Positions 5,743-9,613 of a stretch of DNA of 9,613 nt are shown here, in pieces. Source of the stretch: PVC group bacterium (GTDB lineage Bacteria > Verrucomicrobiota > Kiritimatiellia > SS1-B-03-39 > UBA6053). The notes under the pieces are model-generated. The model did not search any database. It saw only the letters and a list, made by a program, of their open reading frames with translations, and was not told the DNA's origin. The stretch lies in contig PXDP01000212.1 in assembly GCA_003565035.1 (NCBI GenBank), positions 1-9,613 on the forward strand. The letters run 5' to 3'. Every line of letters starts with the position of its first letter. Within the stretch, counting starts at the first letter, position 1. Position numbers and translations under genes: made by a program.

Positions 5743-7385
5743 TGAAATTTCTCCTGCTCTTTCTCTTCGGCCTGCCGCTGTTCGCCCAGGATGCAGCCGG
5801 GGCGGACCCGCTTCCCCCGGAGGTCCCCGGGAATGCCGTCCGCAACGACCTGGTCTCCCTGTCCGGTTTGCTGGAATCCCTGCAAGCCCGGGAACTGCAG
5901 CAGGACCAACTCCACGCCCGTCTACAAGCGGCCGGCGATGACATTCAGCGGGCCGCGATCCGGCGGGAACTGGAAGCCACCATTGCCGAAGTCGAGGACC
6001 TGCGCCGGGAATTCCGGCGCGTGGCCCTCTCCACGGATATCAGCGTGTTCGACACCCAGCAGGAGGAACCCTTCGACTGGCAACAGGAACTGGTCAAATT
6101 CGCGCGGCCCATGCTCGCAGTTCTGGAAAATCTGACTGCAGAATCCCGGGAACTTGCCGAGCTGAACGAAGACCTCGAGATCCAAACCCGACGCCGGGAC
6201 ACCGCCCGCCGCGCCCTCGAAAATCTGGACCGGCTCCTCCTGGGAGAGATGGAGGAGAGTCTCCGACAGCGCCTTTCCTCAACCCGTGAAATGTGGCAGG
6301 GACGCCTGCGGGATGCGGAAAACCGGATCACTTCCGTGCAAAACACCCTGGATCAGCGGATGGCCGAACGGGAAGACCCTGTCGGACGTGCACGCGGGGC
6401 CGCCACCAATTTCATTCGTACCACCGGGCGCAATCTGACCTTCGGTATCCTCGCGTTTGTCGCCGTGTACATGGGGATGAATCTGGCCTACAAGCTGGTC
6501 CGGAAATTTCGGCCCGCCCCAAAAAAGGGACGCAGCTTTTCCACCCGGCTGTTTACCCTGATCTGGACCCTGCTGGGCGTGGTCTTCGGTCTCGGAGCCA
6601 TGCTCGCGGTCTTTAATTTGACCGGAGATCTATTCCTTCTCAGTGTCACCATTGTCTTTTTGGTGGGCGCAGGCTGGGCGGCCACCAAAACACTTCCTCA
6701 GTTTATCGAACTGTTTCGTATGATGCTCAATATGGGGGCGGTGAAAGAAGACGAACGGCTCTTCTTCGATGGCATCCCCTGGCAGGTGGAATCCATCGGA
6801 TTTAAGACGCACCTCATCAATCCCCTGCTGGACGGTGGCGACATTACCCTGCCCACCCGCATGTTTGTCGGCCTCCACTCCCGCCCCCAGGGCAAAAAAG
6901 AGGAATGGTTCCCCTCCCGCGACAAGGACTGGGTCCTGCTCGAAGACGGCACCTACGGACGGGTCACCTACCAAACCCCCACCGGCGTGCAGCTCACCCT
7001 CCCCGGCGGCAGTCAAAAAGTGATCCCCACCGAAGACTACATCAAGCTCGCTCCCCGGGTTCTCAGCACCGGCTTCCGCCACGAGATTGATTTCGGTATC
7101 GATTACCGCCATCAGGCCGATGCCGTCAGCATGATTCCCCAGGCCATGCAGGCCCATCTCCAAACCGTGCTCGAAGAACAGCTCGGCAAAGCCCTCCAGC
7201 ATGTGCAGGTGGATCTGCGAGAGGCCGCCGACTCCGCCCTCACCTATGGTATCATTGTGGATTGCGGCCCCGATGCCGGCCAGCACTGGTTCATGATTCC
7301 CCGCCGGGTTCAGACCGCCCTGGTGGACCTCTGCAATCAAAACGGCTGGACCATCCCCTTCCCGCAGCTGCATATCCATCAATAA
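5739..7385 (+). CDS. MscS-like membrane protein with periplasmic coiled coil and duplicated beta-domain
   Basis: A 548-residue membrane protein that I assign to the MscS mechanosensitive-channel superfamily as a divergent member. Residues 1-16 or 1-22 are a signal peptide (FLLLFLFGLPLFA). Residues about 35-215 are charged, Leu/Glu/Arg-rich and probably coiled coil in the periplasm. Three hydrophobic segments follow (about 232-252, 270-292, 297-315), then the amphipathic stretch TLPQFIELFRMMLNMG, equivalent to the MscS pore-helix end. Two beta-domain-like modules come next (about 338-382 and 397-440), and the C-terminal alpha/beta domain ends GWTIPFPQLHIHQ, a typical MscS ending. The usual PN of the beta-domain is PT in both modules. 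The start at 5739 overlaps the mrp stop in ATGATG, with GAGG seven bases upstream; the second ATG at 5742 is an equally good start. The role may be osmotic tension release or something specific to this metal-related operon; the conducted ion or trigger cannot be inferred. Confidence 0.8.
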   Translation: MMKFLLLFLFGLPLFAQDAAGADPLPPEVPGNAVRNDLVSLSGLLESLQARELQQDQLHARLQAAGDDIQRAAIRRELEATIAEVEDLRREFRRVALSTDISVFDTQQEEPFDWQQELVKFARPMLAVLENLTAESRELAELNEDLEIQTRRRDTARRALENLDRLLLGEMEESLRQRLSSTREMWQGRLRDAENRITSVQNTLDQRMAEREDPVGRARGAATNFIRTTGRNLTFGILAFVAVYMGMNLAYKLVRKFRPAPKKGRSFSTRLFTLIWTLLGVVFGLGAMLAVFNLTGDLFLLSVTIVFLVGAGWAATKTLPQFIELFRMMLNMGAVKEDERLFFDGIPWQVESIGFKTHLINPLLDGGDITLPTRMFVGLHSRPQGKKEEWFPSRDKDWVLLEDGTYGRVTYQTPTGVQLTLPGGSQKVIPTEDYIKLAPRVLSTGFRHEIDFGIDYRHQADAVSMIPQAMQAHLQTVLEEQLGKALQHVQVDLREAADSALTYGIIVDCGPDAGQHWFMIPRRVQTALVDLCNQNGWTIPFPQLHIHQ

Positions 7386-7394
7386 GCGGACCGC

Positions 7395-9613
7395 ATGACC
7401 GACGAAGCCAACCAGAGCCCATCCGAGCCCCCCGTCCTGCACGGCGCCCCCTGCATCCACTGCGGCACCCTCTGCGCACAGGGCTCCCTGCTCCACCACA
7501 ACAAGCCCTTCTGCTGCCGCGGCTGTGTGATGGTCTATGAGATCCTGCACGCCAACGAACTCGATCAATTCTACGACATCGAAAACCATCCCGGCGTGAA
7601 AACCGATGAAGAGGCCGAACCGGGCCTGTACGACTTCCTCGCCGATCCGGAGGTGAAGCGCCGTCTGCTGGACTTCACCGACGGCCGCATCAGCCGTGTC
7701 ACCCTCCACGTCCCCCAAATTCACTGCGTCGCCTGCGTGTGGCTCCTCGAACACCTCTACAAACTCCACGACGGTATCGGCCAGCCGGAAGTGAATTTCA
7801 CCCGGAAAACCGTGATGGTCCCCTTCGAAGAGGCCAAAATCACCCTCGTCGAACTCGCCGCCCTCCTCCGCAAAATCGGCTACGCCCCGGATTTCAAGCT
7901 CGAAGCCCTCAACGAACGCGCCCCCGACACCGGTCACCGCACCGCCATGCTCCAGCTCGGCGTCGCCGGCTTCGCCTTCGGCAACATCATGTTGCTCGCC
8001 TTTCCCGGATATCTGGGGCTCACCGATACCGATGCCCTCTCCCCCGTCTTCGCCGGCGTCAGCCTGGCTCTCTCCATTCCGGTGCTGCTGTTCAGCGCCC
8101 GCGACTACTTCCGCTCCGCCTGGCTCGGCCTCAAACAGGGCGAACTCAGCATCGATGTTCCCATCGCCCTCGGCATCCTCGCCCTCTTTCTCCAAAGCGT
8201 CGCCGATATCTTCACCCGCAGCGGGGCCGGCTATCTCGATTCCATGGCCGGACTCGTTTTCTTTCTCCTCATCGGCAAAAGCTTTCAGCGGCGCACCTTC
8301 GACGCCCTCTCCTTCGACCGCGACTACACTTCATATTTCCCCATCGCCGCCATGCGCACCGACCCCGAAAGCGGTGCCCGCAACACCGTCCCCCTGGACC
8401 GCATTGCCGTCGGCGACCGTCTTTTCATCCGCAACGGCGAACTCATCCCCGCCGATGCCATCCTCCTCCACACCCCCGCCCTCATCGATTACAGCTTCGT
8501 CACCGGCGAATCCCGCCCCGAAACCCGTCAGCCCGGCGATCTCCTCTACGCCGGCGGACGCCACCACGGAGCCCCTATCGAAATCGATGTCGTCAAAGAC
8601 GTTAGCCAAAGCTACCTCACCTCGCTCTGGAACCATCAGAGCTTCCGCAAAGAAAACGAACGCAAATTTGACCGCATGACCGGAAAGGTCAGCCGCGTTT
8701 TCACCCTGGTGGTACTCGTGCTCGCCCTGGGCGCCGGTCTGGTGCACGCCGGCATGCATACCGGACACGCCGTCCGCGTCTTTGCCTCCATCCTCATTGT
8801 CGCCTGTCCCTGTGCGCTGGCCTTGTCGGCCCCATTTGCCTTTGGCACCGCCCTGCGGGTGATGCGAAAGCACCGGCTTTTCCTCAAAAACGCCTCCGTG
8901 GTCGAAGGCATGTCCCGCATCCGCCACCTCGCCTTCGACAAAACCGGTACCCTCACCCGCGGCGGACTCGGCACCGCCACCTGGCAGGGAGATACGCTGG
9001 CCCCCGAGCTTGCCCCCGAACTTGCCCGGGCCTTCGGCACCCTCGCCCGCGCCTCCACCCATCCCCTCAGCCGTGCCCTGGCCGACACCCTCCCCGCCGG
9101 GGAAGTCCCCCTCACCGATCTGGAGGAATTTCCCGGCCAGGGCCTCCAGGCCCGCTGGCAGGGTCAAACCCTCCGCCTGGGATCACAGACCTGGATTGCA
9201 TCCGAAGGTTCCGTCCCCCTTCCCGACAACCCTGCCGGTGCCGCCACGCAAACCTGGCTCTCGCTGGACGGCAGCCCCCTGGGGGCCTTCCACTTCGAAG
9301 ACAGCCCCCGCTCCGGCGTGGCCCGGGCCCTGGCCGATCTCGACAGCCAGTACGACATCAGCATTCTCACCGGCGACCGCGCCGAAGGCCTCGAAGCCAT
9401 GCGCCCCTGGTTTCCCAACGCCCGCGACCTCCGGGCAAACCTCTCCCCCGAGGAAAAACTCCGCGCAATGGACGAACTCCGCCGGGACGGCCGCGGGGTG
9501 ATGATGGTCGGCGACGGCCTTAACGACGCGGGAGCCCTGCGCCACAGCGACGTCGGCATCGCCGTCACCGAAAACGTCCAGTCCTTCAGTCCCGCCTGCG
9601 ATGCCATTCTCGA
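7395..9613 (+). CDS. ccoI: Copper-translocating P1B-type ATPase, FixI/CcoI-like (3'-truncated by window)
   Basis: The frame is open from ATG 7395 to the window end (739 residues, C-terminus missing). It encodes a heavy-metal P-type ATPase that exports Cu(+) across the inner membrane; FixI/CcoI members supply copper for cbb3 oxidase assembly. Residues 20-44 form the Cys-rich N-terminal domain of this subfamily (C20xxC23, C27, then C40C41xxC44). An HMA-like domain follows with C111xxC114 (HCVAC). Membrane segments start near 186. The actuator motif TGES is at 370-373, the transmembrane metal site CPCALALSAP at 471-480, the phosphorylation site DKTGTLT at 515-521 (Asp515), HP at 556-557, and the hinge GDGLNDAGAL at 706-715. 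CPCALALSAP rather than CPCALGLATP supports FixI/CcoI over CopA. It begins 9 bases after the MscS-like gene with a weak GCGGA. No ccoNOP or ccoS gene is visible; ccoS often follows and would lie beyond the edge. Confidence 0.93.
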   Translation, partial: MTDEANQSPSEPPVLHGAPCIHCGTLCAQGSLLHHNKPFCCRGCVMVYEILHANELDQFYDIENHPGVKTDEEAEPGLYDFLADPEVKRRLLDFTDGRISRVTLHVPQIHCVACVWLLEHLYKLHDGIGQPEVNFTRKTVMVPFEEAKITLVELAALLRKIGYAPDFKLEALNERAPDTGHRTAMLQLGVAGFAFGNIMLLAFPGYLGLTDTDALSPVFAGVSLALSIPVLLFSARDYFRSAWLGLKQGELSIDVPIALGILALFLQSVADIFTRSGAGYLDSMAGLVFFLLIGKSFQRRTFDALSFDRDYTSYFPIAAMRTDPESGARNTVPLDRIAVGDRLFIRNGELIPADAILLHTPALIDYSFVTGESRPETRQPGDLLYAGGRHHGAPIEIDVVKDVSQSYLTSLWNHQSFRKENERKFDRMTGKVSRVFTLVVLVLALGAGLVHAGMHTGHAVRVFASILIVACPCALALSAPFAFGTALRVMRKHRLFLKNASVVEGMSRIRHLAFDKTGTLTRGGLGTATWQGDTLAPELAPELARAFGTLARASTHPLSRALADTLPAGEVPLTDLEEFPGQGLQARWQGQTLRLGSQTWIASEGSVPLPDNPAGAATQTWLSLDGSPLGAFHFEDSPRSGVARALADLDSQYDISILTGDRAEGLEAMRPWFPNARDLRANLSPEEKLRAMDELRRDGRGVMMVGDGLNDAGALRHSDVGIAVTENVQSFSPACDAIL

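Noticed and set aside
6630..8195. Long minus-strand frame (521 codons) opposite the MscS-like and copper-ATPase genes
   Set aside because: Low-complexity Gly/Glu/Val/Ala composition, no recognisable domain, and spans two well-supported plus-strand genes. It is a codon-bias shadow.
7739..8605. Plus-strand frame of 288 codons inside the copper ATPase gene
   Set aside because: Arg/Pro/His-rich out-of-frame reading of the ATPase gene; the correct frame carries TGES, CPC and DKTGT motifs.

Overview
The window is a compact, mostly GC-rich bacterial chromosomal segment. It holds eight substantial genes, little intergenic DNA, and strong preference for C in third codon positions. I see no rRNA, tRNA, CRISPR array, insertion sequence or phage gene. 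The gene set (YebC, RuvC, QueG, an HCF101-like Mrp ATPase with a C-terminal DUF971 domain, and a FixI/CcoI-type copper ATPase), the secreted Ntn-hydrolase and several genes without a clear Shine-Dalgarno suggest a Gram-negative bacterium. A PVC-group member (Verrucomicrobiota/Kiritimatiellota-like) is my guess, with low confidence and without any database search.

Left block (1-2246, + strand): the last codons of an upstream gene are followed by a pyrimidine-rich leader with degenerate heptanucleotide repeats. Then come yebC and ruvC, overlapping by 11 bases in the widespread yebC-ruvC order, and a cytoplasmic ankyrin-repeat protein in the place where ruvA/ruvB often follow. Middle block (2227-4515): queG on the minus strand runs tail-to-tail into the ankyrin gene with a 20-base overlap. 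Head-to-head with queG, and with its own consensus-like promoter, is a secreted choloylglycine-hydrolase/penicillin-V-acylase family enzyme whose base composition differs from its neighbours.

Right block (4621-9613, + strand): a tightly packed operon of mrp (Fe-S cluster carrier/scaffold ATPase), a divergent MscS-like membrane protein and a FixI/CcoI-type Cu(+) P1B-ATPase that runs off the window end. mrp and the MscS-like gene share an ATGATG start/stop overlap, and the ATPase follows after 9 bases. Metal-cofactor supply (Fe-S and copper) is a plausible common theme, with the MscS-like protein as the unknown partner.

No complete new defence or mobile system is visible. The observations most worth a second look are a tandem duplication of the MscS beta-domain in the 548-residue membrane protein, the HCF101-like Mrp-DUF971 fusion lacking the usual N-terminal DUF59 domain, its coupling to a copper ATPase, and the secreted hydrolase whose catalytic Cys becomes N-terminal on signal-peptide removal.
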